From Pseudomonas migulae (GTDB lineage: Bacteria; Pseudomonadota; Gammaproteobacteria; Pseudomonadales; Pseudomonadaceae), in the NCBI RefSeq assembly GCF_024169315.1, contig NZ_JALJWR010000001.1:3584501-3648500 (forward strand): a stretch of DNA of 64,000 nucleotides, read 5' to 3'. Made by a program: the position numbers and the translations under genes. The notes beneath the pieces are model-generated. The model saw nothing but the letters and a program-made list of their open reading frames with translations. It searched no databases and was not told the DNA's origin. Shown piece after piece: positions 37,380 through 47,780 of the stretch (position 1 is its first letter; each line of letters begins with the position of its first letter).

Positions 37380-40253
37380 TCAGCGATAGTCATCCACCGG
37401 GACGCAAGCGCAAAACAGATTCCGATCCCCGTAAACGTTATCCACCCGGTTCACCACCGGCCAATACTTGTGCGCCTTGGTGTGCGCGTCCGGCGTCACC
37501 GCTTGTTCAATACTGTAAGGCCGCTCCCAAACGCCGGTGATATCGGCCAGTGTGTGCGGCGAGCGTTTCAGCGGATTGTCTTCCGCCGGCCAGTTGCCGT
37601 TCTGCACTTCGGTGATTTCCGCGCGAATGCTCAGCATCGCCCCGATAAAGCGGTCGAGCTCGGCTTTTGATTCACTTTCGGTGGGCTCGACCATCAAGGT
37701 CCCAGGCACCGGAAACGACATGGTCGGCGCATGGAAGCCATAGTCCATCAGGCGCTTGGCGACGTCCTCTTCGCTGATGCCGGTCAGTGCCTTGAGCGGC
37801 CGCAGGTCGAGAATGCATTCGTGAGCCACCCGCTCGTTGCGCCCGGTGTAGAGCACCGGGAATGCACCGGATAAATGCTGCGCCAGATAATTCGCCGCGA
37901 GGATCGCCACCTCGCTGGCGTCTGCCAGTTGCGGGCCCATCATGGCGATGTACATCCAGCTGATCGGCAGAATGCTCGCGCTGCCCCAAGGTGCTGCGCT
38001 GACCGCGCCGTTCTGCGGCAGCGGACCTTCGATCGGCACCACCGGGTGATTGGCCACGAACGGCGCCAGGTGCGCCCGCACGCCAATCGGTCCCATGCCC
38101 GGCCCGCCACCGCCGTGGGGAATGCAGAAGGTCTTGTGCAGGTTCATGTGGGAGACGTCGGCACCAATGTCCGCCGGCCGCGCCAATCCGACTTGCGCAT
38201 TGAGGTTGGCGCCATCCATGTACACCTGGCCGCCATGGTGGTGGATAACTTCACAAATCTCGCTGATGCCTTCTTCGTACACGCCATGGGTCGAAGGGTA
38301 TGTCGCCATCAAACAGGCAAGTTTGTCGCCAGCCTCGGCAGCCTTGCCTTTCAGGTCCTCCAGATCGACGTTGCCGGCCTCGTCGCACTCGACGATGACC
38401 ACGCGCATCCCGGCCATTTGCGCCGAGGCCGGGTTGGTGCCGTGGGCCGAGGACGGGATCAGACAGATATCCCGCGCATCTTGATGACGGCTCTCGTGGT
38501 ATTTGCGGATCGCAAGCAACCCGGCGTATTCGCCTTGAGCGCCGGAATTGGGCTGCATGCAGATCGCATCGAAACCGGTGATCGCGCAGAGCCAGCGCTC
38601 CAGCTCTTCGATCATCAAGGCATAACCGACCGCCTGCTCTTTCGGCACGAACGGATGCAGGTTGGCGAACTGCGGCCAGGTGATGGGGATCATCTCGCTG
38701 GTGGCATTGAGTTTCATGGTGCAGGAGCCCAGCGGGATCATGGACTGGTTGAGGGCCAGGTCCTTGTTCTCGAGTTGCTTGAGGTAACGCAGCATCTCGG
38801 TTTCGCTGTGATGTGCACTGAATACCGGGTGACGCAGGTATGGCGAGGATCGTTGCAGTCCGTCGGGAACGCCGGAAGGAGGGGTTTCCGCGTCCAGTTC
38901 ATCTACGTTGAGCCCATGATCGGCGCCGAGGAATACATCGAATAGCCTGGCAACGGTGGATTCGTCAGACGTTTCATCGAGGCTCAGCCCCAACTGACCG
39001 CGCCCCAGAATGCGCAAATTGATTTGCGCGGCCTGAGCGCTTTCGAGGATCGCCGTCTGAGTGCCGCCGACCTCCAGCGTCAGGGTGTCGAAAAAGTGTT
39101 GGTTAAGGCGGGATATGCCGTGGCGCTCAAGGCCCGCCGCGAGGATGCACGTCAGTCGATGAACCCGCTGGGCAATGCGTTTGAGCCCTTCCGGCCCATG
39201 ATAAACCGCATAGAAACTGGCGATGTTGGCCAGCAGCACCTGAGCGGTGCAGATGTTCGAATTGGCCTTCTCCCGGCGGATGTGTTGCTCGCGGGTTTGC
39301 AGGGCCATGCGCAAAGCGGTGTTACCGCGCGCGTCTTTCGAGACGCCGATAATCCGCCCGGGAATCGCCCGTTTGTATTCATCGCGACTGGCAAAAAATG
39401 CCGCATGGGGCCCGCCGTAACCCATGGGCACACCAAACCGCTGGGACGAGCCGAACACCACGTCGGCACCCAACTCTCCCGGCGGCGTCAGCAACAACAG
39501 GCTCAGCAGATCGGTGGCGACGCAGGCCAGGGCTTGCTGGGCGTGCAGATGATCGATTAACGGACGCAGATCACGAATCTCGCCATGGGTATTGGGGTAT
39601 TGCAGCAGCGCGCCGAACACCTGGTGCTGTTTCAGGTTATCCACAGAGTCGATGACCAGCTCGAAACCGAAACCTTCGGCACGGGTCTGCACCACGGAAA
39701 TGGTCTGCGGATGACAATGCTCATCCACAAAAAACAGATTGCTCCGGGACTTGGCGACACGCTTGGCCAGGGCCATGGCTTCCGCCGCCGCCGTGGCTTC
39801 ATCCAGCAACGAGGCATTGGCCAGCTCCAGGCCCGTCAAGTCGATGGTCAGTTGCTGGAAATTCAGCAAGGCTTCGAGTCGGCCTTGGGCAATTTCTGGT
39901 TGATACGGCGTGTAAGCGGTGTACCAACCGGGATTTTCCAGCACGTTGCGCAGGATAACGGCCGGCGTGATCGTGCCGTGGTAACCCATGCCGATCAGGC
40001 TGGTCCAGACTTGGTTCTGCTCGGCGTAACCGCGCAGCTTGGCCAGTGCGGCTTCTTCGTCGAGGGCGGGCGGCAGGTCGAGCGCCCGATTCAGGCGAAT
40101 TCCCGGCGGCACTGTCTGCTCGATCAGCTCGACACGGCTGCCGACGCCGAGGCTGTCGAGCATCGCCTGCTGCTCGGCGGCATCGGGCCCGAGGTGGCGG
40201 CGAAGGAAGGCATTGGGGTCGCGTAACTGGCTCAGGGACGGCAACTGGGACAT
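37380..40253 (-). CDS. gcvP: Glycine dehydrogenase (decarboxylating), P protein
   Basis: This 957-residue homodimeric P protein carries both halves of the duplicated PLP fold. It decarboxylates glycine and passes the aminomethyl group to the lipoyl arm of GcvH. The PLP lysine is in [16 protein letters not shown] (near residue 705), and glycine-rich phosphate contacts precede it. The length is standard. It is third in the gcvT-gcvH-gcvP order, but a terminator-like hairpin and a REPIN in the 234-bp gap to gcvH may reduce its transcription relative to gcvTH. Confidence 0.95.
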   Translation of the reverse strand: MSQLPSLSQLRDPNAFLRRHLGPDAAEQQAMLDSLGVGSRVELIEQTVPPGIRLNRALDLPPALDEEAALAKLRGYAEQNQVWTSLIGMGYHGTITPAVILRNVLENPGWYTAYTPYQPEIAQGRLEALLNFQQLTIDLTGLELANASLLDEATAAAEAMALAKRVAKSRSNLFFVDEHCHPQTISVVQTRAEGFGFELVIDSVDNLKQHQVFGALLQYPNTHGEIRDLRPLIDHLHAQQALACVATDLLSLLLLTPPGELGADVVFGSSQRFGVPMGYGGPHAAFFASRDEYKRAIPGRIIGVSKDARGNTALRMALQTREQHIRREKANSNICTAQVLLANIASFYAVYHGPEGLKRIAQRVHRLTCILAAGLERHGISRLNQHFFDTLTLEVGGTQTAILESAQAAQINLRILGRGQLGLSLDETSDESTVARLFDVFLGADHGLNVDELDAETPPSGVPDGLQRSSPYLRHPVFSAHHSETEMLRYLKQLENKDLALNQSMIPLGSCTMKLNATSEMIPITWPQFANLHPFVPKEQAVGYALMIEELERWLCAITGFDAICMQPNSGAQGEYAGLLAIRKYHESRHQDARDICLIPSSAHGTNPASAQMAGMRVVIVECDEAGNVDLEDLKGKAAEAGDKLACLMATYPSTHGVYEEGISEICEVIHHHGGQVYMDGANLNAQVGLARPADIGADVSHMNLHKTFCIPHGGGGPGMGPIGVRAHLAPFVANHPVVPIEGPLPQNGAVSAAPWGSASILPISWMYIAMMGPQLADASEVAILAANYLAQHLSGAFPVLYTGRNERVAHECILDLRPLKALTGISEEDVAKRLMDYGFHAPTMSFPVPGTLMVEPTESESKAELDRFIGAMLSIRAEITEVQNGNWPAEDNPLKRSPHTLADITGVWERPYSIEQAVTPDAHTKAHKYWPVVNRVDNVYGDRNLFCACVPVDDYR

Positions 40254-40335
40254 GACGGGCTCTCTCTTGACTGGCGCTCAGCGTCGATGCAACACGGTCA
40301 AACCAGCATAGCAGCCACCGTCAACAGCGAACCTT

Positions 40336-40426
40336 TGTAGGAGCGAGGCTTGCCCGCGAAGGCGGTGCGTCAGCCAATCAGCTATCGACTGACACACCGC
40401 CTTCGCGAGCAAGCCTCGCTCCTACA
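40336..40426. repeat. REPIN, family D, inside the gcv operon
   Basis: An inverted pair, one arm TGTAGGAGCGAGGCTTGCCC and the other with GCGAGCAAGCCTCGCTCC, in the gcvH-gcvP gap. REP hairpins inside operons are known to stabilise upstream mRNA. Confidence 0.88.
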
Positions 40427-40445
40427 AGGATTATCGTCAGGCAAT

Positions 40446-40471
40446 AAAAAGCCCCGACTAGTCGGGGCTTT
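40446..40471 (-). terminator. Terminator-like hairpin between gcvH and gcvP
   Basis: The stem AAAGCCCCGACTAGTCGGGGCTTTTT on the minus strand ends in a T-run, 17 bp after the gcvH stop. It suggests partial or full separation of gcvTH from gcvP. Confidence 0.75.
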
Positions 40472-40487
40472 GGGTGACGCTGAAGGC

Positions 40488-40871
40488 TTACTCGCCGATG
40501 GCGGCCTTGTAGCCTGCTGCATCGAGCAGCTTGTCCAGGTCAGCGGTGTTGCTTGGCTTCAGTTTGAAGATCCAGGCACCGTACGGGTCGGTGTTGAGCA
40601 GTTCAGGCGAACCGCCCAGGTCTTCGTTGATCGCAATCACTTCACCGGCAATCGGGGAATAGATGTCCGAAGCGGCTTTGACCGACTCCACCACACCGGA
40701 TTGATCACCGGCGGCGAAGACTTTTCCGACTTCGGTCAGCTCAACAAACACCACGTCGCCCAAGGCTTCCTGAGCGTGATCGCTAATGCCCACGGTAACG
40801 GTGCCATCAGCTTCCAGACGGGCCCATTCATGACTTTCGGCAAAACGCAGGTCGGCAGGGATATCGCTCAT
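40488..40871 (-). CDS. gcvH: Glycine cleavage system H protein
   Basis: This 127-residue lipoyl carrier starts at [20 protein letters not shown], with a GAGGAC ribosome-binding site. The lipoylated lysine is Lys65 in [15 protein letters not shown]. It shuttles the aminomethyl group between GcvP and GcvT. It lies 50 bp after gcvT. Confidence 0.95.
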   Translation of the reverse strand: MSDIPADLRFAESHEWARLEADGTVTVGISDHAQEALGDVVFVELTEVGKVFAAGDQSGVVESVKAASDIYSPIAGEVIAINEDLGGSPELLNTDPYGAWIFKLKPSNTADLDKLLDAAGYKAAIGE

Positions 40872-40921
40872 GTTCTGTGTCCTCAAGAAAATTGTCAGCG
40901 GTCGTTGCCCGCCAGAAAAGG

Positions 40922-42004
40922 TTAGATCAAGGTTTTGCCATGGCGTACGAAGGTCGGTTTGACCACTCGGACCGGGTACCATTTGCCACGGATTTCCACT
41001 TCTGCGCGGTCGGCAGTCGCCATCGGCACGCGCGCCAGTGCAATCGACTTGCTAAGCGTAGGAGAGAAACTACCACTGGTGATCTCCCCTTCGCCAACAT
41101 TGGCGATGCGGACCACTTGATGAGCGCGTAAAACCCCGCGTTCCTCAAGGACCAGACCTACCAGTTTGTGCTGTACGCCGCCGGCGCGTTCGGCTTCCAG
41201 GGCAGCGCGGCCGATGAACTGACGAGCGGCCGGTTCCCACGCAATGCTCCAGGCCATGTTCGAGGCCAGCGGCGAGACGTCTTGATGAATGTCCTGACCG
41301 TAGAGGTTCATGCCGGCTTCGACACGCAAGGTATCCCGCGCCCCGAGCCCGATCGGCGAAATGCCCGCGCCTACCAGATCATTGAAGAAGCCCGGCGCCT
41401 GATCGGCCGGCAGAATGATTTCCAGACCGTCCTCACCGGTGTAACCGGTGCGCGCGATGAACCAGTCACCGTCAGGCTGGCCTTCGAACGGCTTGAGTAG
41501 CTGGATCAGGTTGCCGCGAGACTGGGTGACCAGTTCGGAGATTTTGTGTCGGGCATGAGGGCCTTGTATGGCCAGCATCGCCAGCTCGGAGCGCTCGATG
41601 AGCTGCACATCGAAGCCGGCAAGGTGAGCCTGCATCCACGCCATGTCCTGATCGCGGGTGGAAGCGTTGACCACCAGGCGATAACCATCGTCGAGGCGGT
41701 AGACGATCATGTCGTCGACGATACCGCCGCGCTCATTGAGCATGGTGCTGTACAAGGCACGGCCGGGGCTGTGCAGGCGTTCGACGTCATTGGCCAGCAA
41801 ATGCTGGAGCCAGGCCTTGGCCTGGGCGCCGCTGACATCGATCACGGTCATGTGGGATACATCGAAAACCCCGCAATCGCGGCGCACCTGATGGTGTTCC
41901 TCGACCTGCGAGCCGTAATGCAAAGGCATATCCCAACCGCCAAAATCGACCATCTTCGCGCCGAGGGCGAGATGAAGGTCATACAGAGGCGTACGCTGTC
42001 CCAT
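40922..42004 (-). CDS. gcvT: Aminomethyltransferase (glycine cleavage T protein)
   Basis: This 360-residue enzyme transfers the methylene group from lipoyl-GcvH to tetrahydrofolate. It starts at [20 protein letters not shown], preceded by GGAAGGAG. The folate-binding region with [19 protein letters not shown] and [12 protein letters not shown] is typical. It opens the gcv operon, and its leader contains the hairpin at 42054. Confidence 0.95.
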   Translation of the reverse strand: MGQRTPLYDLHLALGAKMVDFGGWDMPLHYGSQVEEHHQVRRDCGVFDVSHMTVIDVSGAQAKAWLQHLLANDVERLHSPGRALYSTMLNERGGIVDDMIVYRLDDGYRLVVNASTRDQDMAWMQAHLAGFDVQLIERSELAMLAIQGPHARHKISELVTQSRGNLIQLLKPFEGQPDGDWFIARTGYTGEDGLEIILPADQAPGFFNDLVGAGISPIGLGARDTLRVEAGMNLYGQDIHQDVSPLASNMAWSIAWEPAARQFIGRAALEAERAGGVQHKLVGLVLEERGVLRAHQVVRIANVGEGEITSGSFSPTLSKSIALARVPMATADRAEVEIRGKWYPVRVVKPTFVRHGKTLI

Positions 42005-42053
42005 GGGTTTCTCCTTCCGGGCGTGGCGAGGGTGCGGCCGGTGCTGCACGGGG

Positions 42054-42080
42054 TGAAAGCCTTGAAATAGAAGGCTTTCA
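42054..42080 (-). promoter_or_regulatory. 10-bp perfect hairpin in the gcvT leader
   Basis: TGAAAGCCTT and AAGGCTTTCA are separated by 7 bases, about 50 nt before the gcvT start. There is no T-run, so it is not a simple terminator of the upstream iron-transport gene. It could be a regulatory leader hairpin or an operator. It does not show the conserved glycine-riboswitch core. Confidence 0.45.
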
Positions 42081-42159
42081 GCCGATTTCAGCTACCGGGT
42101 CTGTAGGACGGACCGCACCGAATGCCGCGCATTGTAGCCTCAAGGTGTAGGACTGGCAC

Positions 42160-43776
42160 CTAGGTGTTTCGATGCGCCGAACGTCGAATCAATCCGATGA
42201 CCGGTAATAACCCCACCAGAACCAACGTCAACGCCGGCAATGACGCCCTCGCCCACTCACCTTCGCTGGTCATTTCAAAGATGCGCACGGCCAGCGTGTC
42301 CCAGCCAAACGGGCGCATCAGCAGGGTCGCGGGCATTTCCTTGAGCACGTCGACGAACACCAGCAGCGCTGCACTCAATGAGCCGGGCAGCAGTAACGGC
42401 AGATACACTTTGAAAAACAGTCGTGGCCCACTGACTCCAAGGCTACGTGCCGCTTCGGGCAAAGATGGCCGTATTCGCGCCAGACTACTTTCCAGCGGTC
42501 CATAAGCCACCGCGATGAAACGCACCAGATAGGCCAGCAACAACGCCGACAGACTGCCCAACAGCAACGGTTTTCCGGCGCCGCCCAACCACCCTGACAT
42601 CGGAATCACCAGCTCGCGATCCAGATAACTGAAGGCCAGCATGATCGACACCGCCAGTACCGAACCCGGCAATGCATAACCGAGGTTGGCCAGGCTGACA
42701 CCGGAACGAATCGCCCGGGTCGGCGCCAGGCGCCGGGCAAACGCCAGCACCAGGGCAACGCTGACGGTGATCAACGCCGCCATGCCGCCCAGGTACAGCG
42801 TATGAACAATGAGCCCGGCGTACCGCTCATCCAGATCGAAACGCCCGCGCTGCCAGAACCACACCACCAGTTGCAGCACCGGAATGACGAAGGCGCAGGC
42901 AAACACCAGCCCGCACCAACTCATCGCCGCCAACGCCTTGAAGCCGCGCAGGTGGTACAACGCCTTGACCCGCGGCCGCTCATTGCTCGCCCGATTGGCA
43001 CCACGGGCACGGCGTTCGCCGTACAGCACGACCATCACCACCAACAGCAACAGACTGGCCAGTTGGGTGGCGGTGGAAAGGCTGAAGAAGCCATACCAGG
43101 TTTTGTAGATGGCGGTTGTGAACGTGTCGAAATTGAACACCGACACGGCACCGAAATCCGCCAGGGTTTCCATCAGCGCCAACGCCACGCCGGCACCAAT
43201 GGCCGGGCGCGCCATCGGCAGGGCGACTCGCCAGAACGCCTGCCACGGCGACTGCCCCAGGACTCGCGCCGCTTCCATCAGCCCTTTGCCCTGCGCCAGG
43301 AAGGCGGTACGTGCCAACAGGTAAACGTAGGGATAAAAGACCAGCACCAGAACGAGGATGACACCGCCCGTGGAACGCACTCGCGGTAACCGTAGGCCGC
43401 TGCCGAACCATTCGCGCATCAGGGTTTGCACGGGGCCGGCGAAATCCAGCAGGCCGACGAAAACGAAAGCCAACACATAGGCGGGAATAGCGAACGGCAG
43501 CATCAGTGCCCAATCCAGCCAACGCCGGCCGGGAAATTCGCAGAGGCTGGTGAGCCAGGCGAGACTGACGCCCAGCAGCGTGACACCGACACCCACGCCG
43601 AGTACCAAGATCAGCGTGTTGCCCAGTAGCCGCGGCATCTGCGTGTCCCAGAGGTGCGACCAGATTTGATGATCGATGGTTTGCCAGGAGAGCAGCAAAA
43701 CGCTGAGGGGTAGCAGGACCAGCGCGGCGATGGCGAAGACCAGGGGATACCAGCGGCGTTGGGCGGGGTGGGCCAA
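42160..43776 (-). CDS. Ferric-iron ABC transporter permease (HitB/FbpB type)
   Basis: This 538-residue fused permease holds two binding-protein-dependent transport modules, each with about six membrane helices and an EAA loop (LMEAARVLGQSPWQAFWRV and PEAARSLGVSGPRLFFKV). It imports Fe3+ delivered by the binding protein encoded just upstream. The only in-frame start that includes the first helix is a TTG at 43776 with a GAGAAC site, so the start is uncertain. No ATPase gene is adjacent. Confidence 0.9.
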   Translation of the reverse strand: MAHPAQRRWYPLVFAIAALVLLPLSVLLLSWQTIDHQIWSHLWDTQMPRLLGNTLILVLGVGVGVTLLGVSLAWLTSLCEFPGRRWLDWALMLPFAIPAYVLAFVFVGLLDFAGPVQTLMREWFGSGLRLPRVRSTGGVILVLVLVFYPYVYLLARTAFLAQGKGLMEAARVLGQSPWQAFWRVALPMARPAIGAGVALALMETLADFGAVSVFNFDTFTTAIYKTWYGFFSLSTATQLASLLLLVVMVVLYGERRARGANRASNERPRVKALYHLRGFKALAAMSWCGLVFACAFVIPVLQLVVWFWQRGRFDLDERYAGLIVHTLYLGGMAALITVSVALVLAFARRLAPTRAIRSGVSLANLGYALPGSVLAVSIMLAFSYLDRELVIPMSGWLGGAGKPLLLGSLSALLLAYLVRFIAVAYGPLESSLARIRPSLPEAARSLGVSGPRLFFKVYLPLLLPGSLSAALLVFVDVLKEMPATLLMRPFGWDTLAVRIFEMTSEGEWARASLPALTLVLVGLLPVIGLIRRSAHRNT

Positions 43777-43829
43777 GGAAGTTCTCTAGTCAATGCGGGC
43801 CACTGGCCGGGAAGCCAGCGATTTTACTC

Positions 43830-43977
43830 TGTGGCGAGGGGGTTTACCCCCGTTCGAGCGCGAAGCGGTCGTAAATTTGCCTGACGCATTTTTGCTGAAA
43901 AAATGAAGTAGCTGATATTAGGGCTGCTTCGCAGCCCAACGGGGCGGTGCGACGTTTCGATAAACCCCCTCGCCACA
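43830..43977. repeat. REPIN, family B, with the 16-bp module in one arm
   Basis: An inverted TGTGGCGAGGGGGTTTACCC pair with an inner GCTGCTTCGCAGC hairpin between the iron-binding-protein and permease genes. The right arm contains CGGTGCGACGTTTCGA (43945-43960), one base different from the module in the 3587-3710 element of family A. The left arm lacks it. Confidence 0.85.
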
Positions 43978-44007
43978 GGTAAGCCCCTCACTACAGTAAC
44001 AGTGGAC

Positions 44008-45012
44008 TCAGTTCCAGCCAGCCCGATCCATCAAGCGAATCGCTTCAGCCTGACGTTTGCCGGCGACTTCAACAGGCAACGTATCGGCAACGAACTTGCC
44101 CCAGGCGGCGACTTCCGCGGACGGCGACACCGCGGGGTTGGCCGGGAATTCCTGGTTCACGTCGGCAAAGATCTTCTGCGCCTCAGGCGTGGTCATCCAC
44201 TCCACCAGGGCCTTGGCGGCTTCCGGGTGCGGCGCGTGCTTGGTGAGGCCGATGCCCGACAGGTTCACATGCACGCCACGATCGCTCTGATTCGGCCAGA
44301 ACAGCTTCACCGCCAGATCGGGCTTCTGCTTGTGCAGACGGCCATAGTAGTAAGTGTTGACGATGCCGACGTCGCATTGGCCGGCGTTGATGGCTTCCAG
44401 CACCGCGACATCATCGGAGAACACGTCGGTGGAGAGGTTGTTGACCCAGCCCTTGAGGATCTTCTCGGTCTTGTCGGCGCCATGTACTTCGATCATGGTC
44501 GCCGTCAGCGACTGGTTGTAGACCTTCTTCGCCGTGCGCAGGCACAGGCGGCCTTCCCAATTCTTGTCGGCCAGACCTTCGTAGGTGGTCAACTCGCCCG
44601 GCTTCACCCGGTCCGTGGAGTAAGCGATGGTCCGCGCCCGCAGGCTCAGGCCGGTCCAGGCATGAGAAGCCGCGCGGTACTGCAGCGGAATGTTGGCGTC
44701 GATGGTTTTCGAGGTGAACGGTTGCAGGATGCCCATCTGCTCCGCTTGCCACAGGTTGCCGGCATCGACAGTCAGCAGCAGGTCGGCGGTGGCGTTCTCG
44801 CCCTCGGCCTTGATGCGCTGCATCAACGGCGCTTCCTTGTCGGTGATGAACTTCACCTGCACACCGGTTTTCGCGGTGTACGCATCGAAGACCGGCTTGA
44901 TCAGCTCGTCGATACGCGAGGAGTAAACCACCACCTCGTCAGCGGCCTGGGCAGCGGTGCTGCCGATCAGGGTCAGGGCGAGTGCGGTCAGTAGACGCTT
45001 CGGTGCCAACAT
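44008..45012 (-). CDS. Ferric-iron ABC transporter substrate-binding protein (HitA/FbpA type)
   Basis: This 334-residue periplasmic protein has a signal peptide (residues 1-23, ending AAQAA) and the start [19 protein letters not shown] of iron-binding transferrin-like proteins. The Tyr-rich ligand motif NTYYYGRL is visible. It delivers Fe3+ to the permease encoded downstream. A REPIN lies in the 231-bp gap between them. Fur control is expected, but I saw only a weak Fur-box-like string upstream. Confidence 0.9.
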   Translation of the reverse strand: MLAPKRLLTALALTLIGSTAAQAADEVVVYSSRIDELIKPVFDAYTAKTGVQVKFITDKEAPLMQRIKAEGENATADLLLTVDAGNLWQAEQMGILQPFTSKTIDANIPLQYRAASHAWTGLSLRARTIAYSTDRVKPGELTTYEGLADKNWEGRLCLRTAKKVYNQSLTATMIEVHGADKTEKILKGWVNNLSTDVFSDDVAVLEAINAGQCDVGIVNTYYYGRLHKQKPDLAVKLFWPNQSDRGVHVNLSGIGLTKHAPHPEAAKALVEWMTTPEAQKIFADVNQEFPANPAVSPSAEVAAWGKFVADTLPVEVAGKRQAEAIRLMDRAGWN

Positions 45013-45143
45013 GGGAGCGGTATCTCGATTTGAAAATTGAGGCCAAATGATAAGGACTCACATTTAGGTTCTCAATCGATCAGTTTGCGGAGGAGTTACC
45101 AGATGTTGCACGGGTTGGAATGTGTTGTGGATGTACCGACGCC

Positions 45144-45213
45144 TTCGCGGGCAGCCACGCTCCTACAGGTCAAGGCACCTGTAAATCCTGTAGGAGCGAG
45201 GCTTGCCCGCGAA
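45144..45213. repeat. REPIN, family D (short)
   Basis: An inverted pair TTCGCGGGCAGCCACGCTCC / GTAGGAGCGAGGCTTGCCCG with only about 20 bp between arms, between the ubiI-type gene and the iron-binding-protein gene. The left arm has mutations relative to consensus. Confidence 0.8.
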
Positions 45214-45238
45214 GAGGCCATCAGCCTCAATAAAGCTG

Positions 45239-46462
45239 TCAGGCCTTGGCCAGCGCCGGCAAATCCCCGATCAACCCCAACGCCTCACGCACAAACAACG
45301 CCTTGGCCTCAGGCATCTGATCCACCATCTTCAACCCGGCATTGCGCAACCAGCGCACCGGCAATGGATCGGCCTGGAACAACCGCTCGAAACCTTCCAT
45401 CGCCGCCATCAACGCGAGGTTGTGCGGCATGCGCCGGCGCTCGTAACGGCTCAGCACTTTCACATCCGCCAGCCGCTCGCCACGCTCAGCTGCCTGCAAT
45501 AACACTTCGGCGAGCACGGCGGCATCGAGGAAACCAAGGTTCACGCCCTGCCCAGCCAACGGGTGAATGGTGTGTGCCGCATCCCCGATCAGTGCCAGGC
45601 CTTCTGCCACGTAGCGCTTCGCATGACGCTGACGCAGCGGCACACAAAGACGCGGATCGGCGCTGAGCACCGAACCCAAACGACCCTCAAAGGCCCGCTC
45701 CAGCTCGCGACAGAAGCTTTCGTCATCCAGCGCCATCAAACGTTCGGCTTCACTCGGCGTGGTCGACCAGACGATCGAGCACCAATCCTGCTGACCGTCC
45801 CGCTCCAGCGGCAGAAACGCCAATGGACCCTGATCGGTAAACCGCTGCCAGGCCGTCATTTGGTGCGGTTGTGAACTGCGCACGCTGGTGACGATGGCGT
45901 GGTGCAGATAGTCCCACTCGCGCGTGGCCACACCGGTCAGGCGTCGCACCGCCGAGTTGGCACCGTCCGCCGCGATCACCAATGGCGCACGCAAGGTGCG
46001 GCCATCGGCCAGGGTCAGCAGCCAGTCGTCGCCGGAGCGGCGCATCTGCTCCAGGCGCGCATTGGCCAGCAATCCCAGGTCGCAGTCGTGCAAGCGGTCG
46101 AGCAAGGCGTCCTGAACCACACGGTTCTCGACGATATGTCCGAGCACGTCGGCGTGAACACTGGTGGCCGAGAAGTGGATCTGCCCGGTGCCGCTGCCGT
46201 CCCAGACGTGCATGTCGATGTAAGGGCTGCTGCGCCGGCTGGCAATGCCATCCCAGACACCGAGGCGTTCAAGAATCCGCTGACTGGCCGCCGACAGGGC
46301 ACTCACTCGCGGCTCAAACGGCGCCTGCCCGTCAAAGGGTTTGACGGTCATCGGGCTGCCGTCCAGCAGCAGGACTTCCAGCCCGCTGTCCTGCAACGCC
46401 AGCGCCAGGGCGCTGCCGACCATTCCGGCCCCGACAATCAGCAGATCTGCGCGCATTTCCAT
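45239..46462 (-). CDS. ubiI: FAD-dependent ubiquinone-biosynthesis hydroxylase (UbiI/VisC type)
   Basis: This 407-residue flavoprotein monooxygenase of the UbiH/UbiF/VisC family has FAD motif GAGMVGSALALALQ at residues 11-24, the DG segment VIAADGANSAVR and the second FAD motif GDAAHTIHPLAGQGVNLG. It hydroxylates the ring of a ubiquinone precursor. Naming it ubiI rather than ubiF rests on the Pseudomonas gene neighbourhood and is moderately sure. It lies beside ubiH with one tiny gene between. Confidence 0.85.
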   Translation of the reverse strand: MEMRADLLIVGAGMVGSALALALQDSGLEVLLLDGSPMTVKPFDGQAPFEPRVSALSAASQRILERLGVWDGIASRRSSPYIDMHVWDGSGTGQIHFSATSVHADVLGHIVENRVVQDALLDRLHDCDLGLLANARLEQMRRSGDDWLLTLADGRTLRAPLVIAADGANSAVRRLTGVATREWDYLHHAIVTSVRSSQPHQMTAWQRFTDQGPLAFLPLERDGQQDWCSIVWSTTPSEAERLMALDDESFCRELERAFEGRLGSVLSADPRLCVPLRQRHAKRYVAEGLALIGDAAHTIHPLAGQGVNLGFLDAAVLAEVLLQAAERGERLADVKVLSRYERRRMPHNLALMAAMEGFERLFQADPLPVRWLRNAGLKMVDQMPEAKALFVREALGLIGDLPALAKA

Positions 46463-46465
46463 GCT

Positions 46466-46600
46466 TTAAGCCTGTCTCGCTTGCGGCTTGAGCCGCTCGT
46501 AAAGGGTTTTCCGGACCCGCACCACCAAGGTGCCGGTGCCGTCATGAATATCGACCTGCAATGGCGCCAGGCAGTGTGCTTCAGTCAGCCCCTCAAGCAT
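46466..46600 (-). CDS. Tiny conserved-position protein between ubiH and ubiI
   Basis: The frame encodes 44 residues starting at MLEGLTEAHCLAPLQVDIHD, overlapping the end of ubiH by 8 bp and ending 3 bp before the ubiI start. Tight packing in the operon supports translation. The C terminus is basic (VRVRKTLYERLKPQARQA). A small gene of unknown function is, as I recall, found in the same place in other Pseudomonas. Confidence 0.5.
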   Translation of the reverse strand: MLEGLTEAHCLAPLQVDIHDGTGTLVVRVRKTLYERLKPQARQA

Positions 46601-47780
46601 CGGGACGCGTACCCAGGCCCATGGCCTGTCGGGCGAACCAGCGCTTGGCGGGCGGGAGCAGATCGAGGCCGAGCAGGCCAAGGTTGCGCCCCAGGGAAAC
46701 CAGCGGTTGGGTGCTGCCGAACAATCGCGTGACCTGATCGGAGAACCCCACGGTCAGGTTCTGATCCAGACGCTGGCGCTCGCGGTAAGCCTGCAAGGTC
46801 GCAAAGTCGCCGGGCGCTGTCTCGCTCGCCAGCAGCGCATCTGCCAACGCCTGCGCATCACGCAGGGAAAGATTGAAACCCTGGCCGGCAATCGGGTGCA
46901 GGCTGTGGGCGGCGTTGCCGAGAATCGCCAGATGCGGGCGCACCTGTTCTTCGGCCTCGATCAACGTCAGCGGATAAAGATGCCGCGCGCCGACCTGTTT
47001 CAAGGTGCCGAGGCGATAACCGAACACACCCTGCAATTCGCTGAGAAAACTGCGCTCATCAAGGGCCGCCAACCGTTGCGCATCCATGCCCAGACGGGTC
47101 CAGACCAGGGCGCAGCGGTTTTCCGGCAGCGGCAACAACGCCATCGGGCCGTCGTCGGTGAAACGCTCGAACGCCATGCCGTTGTGCGCTTCGCTCGGGG
47201 TGATGTTGGCGATCAGCGCACTCTGGTTGTACGGGCGTTTCTTGATGCCGATCCCCAGTTGCTCGCGCAGGCCGGAACGGCCGCCATCCGCCAGCACGGC
47301 GAGATCGCATTCCACGGTGGTTTCATCATTGAGGGTCAGGCGATAGCCGTCGGTCAGCGGCTCCATGCGCGTGACTTCCGCCGGGCAACGCCAGGTGACC
47401 ACGTCCTTGTCCAGGCCTTGCCACAGGCATTGGCCGAGCCAGGCATTTTCCACCACATAACCCAGCGCCGGCACGCCCTCTTCCATCGCCGACAGGCGCG
47501 CCGTGGAGAAGCGCCCGCGGTCGGACACATGGATCTGCTTGATCGGCTCGGCGCGGCGGGAGATTTCCTGCCATACGCCCAACCGTTGATAAATCTGTTT
47601 GGCGCCGTAAGACAGCGCCGAAGAACGGGCGTCATAGCTCGGCTGGTACGTGTCGCCGGGGGCAAACGGTTCGATCAGCACGATCTTCCAGCCGCGTGCC
47701 TTGGCCCCGGCTTGCAGCGCCAATGCCAGGCTGGCGCCGACCAGGCCGCCACCGATGATTGCCAGATTGGTTCGACTCAT
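46593..47780 (-). CDS. ubiH: 2-octaprenyl-6-methoxyphenol hydroxylase UbiH
   Basis: This 395-residue FAD monooxygenase hydroxylates a ring carbon of the ubiquinone precursor. It shows GGGLVGASLALALQ (residues 10-23), VLADGGRSGLREQLG and GNAAHSLHPIAGQGFNL. Its ATG overlaps the pepP stop by four bases, and the order pepP-ubiH is the same as in E. coli. Confidence 0.93.
   Translation of the reverse strand: MSRTNLAIIGGGLVGASLALALQAGAKARGWKIVLIEPFAPGDTYQPSYDARSSALSYGAKQIYQRLGVWQEISRRAEPIKQIHVSDRGRFSTARLSAMEEGVPALGYVVENAWLGQCLWQGLDKDVVTWRCPAEVTRMEPLTDGYRLTLNDETTVECDLAVLADGGRSGLREQLGIGIKKRPYNQSALIANITPSEAHNGMAFERFTDDGPMALLPLPENRCALVWTRLGMDAQRLAALDERSFLSELQGVFGYRLGTLKQVGARHLYPLTLIEAEEQVRPHLAILGNAAHSLHPIAGQGFNLSLRDAQALADALLASETAPGDFATLQAYRERQRLDQNLTVGFSDQVTRLFGSTQPLVSLGRNLGLLGLDLLPPAKRWFARQAMGLGTRPDA

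Noticed and set aside
42005..42159. Glycine riboswitch before gcvT
   Set aside because: The conserved tandem aptamer core expected for that class was not found; only a simple hairpin is present.
45013..45070. Fur box upstream of the iron-binding-protein gene
   Set aside because: A string like AAATGATAAGGACTCACATT is present, but it matches the 19-bp Fur consensus too weakly to claim.
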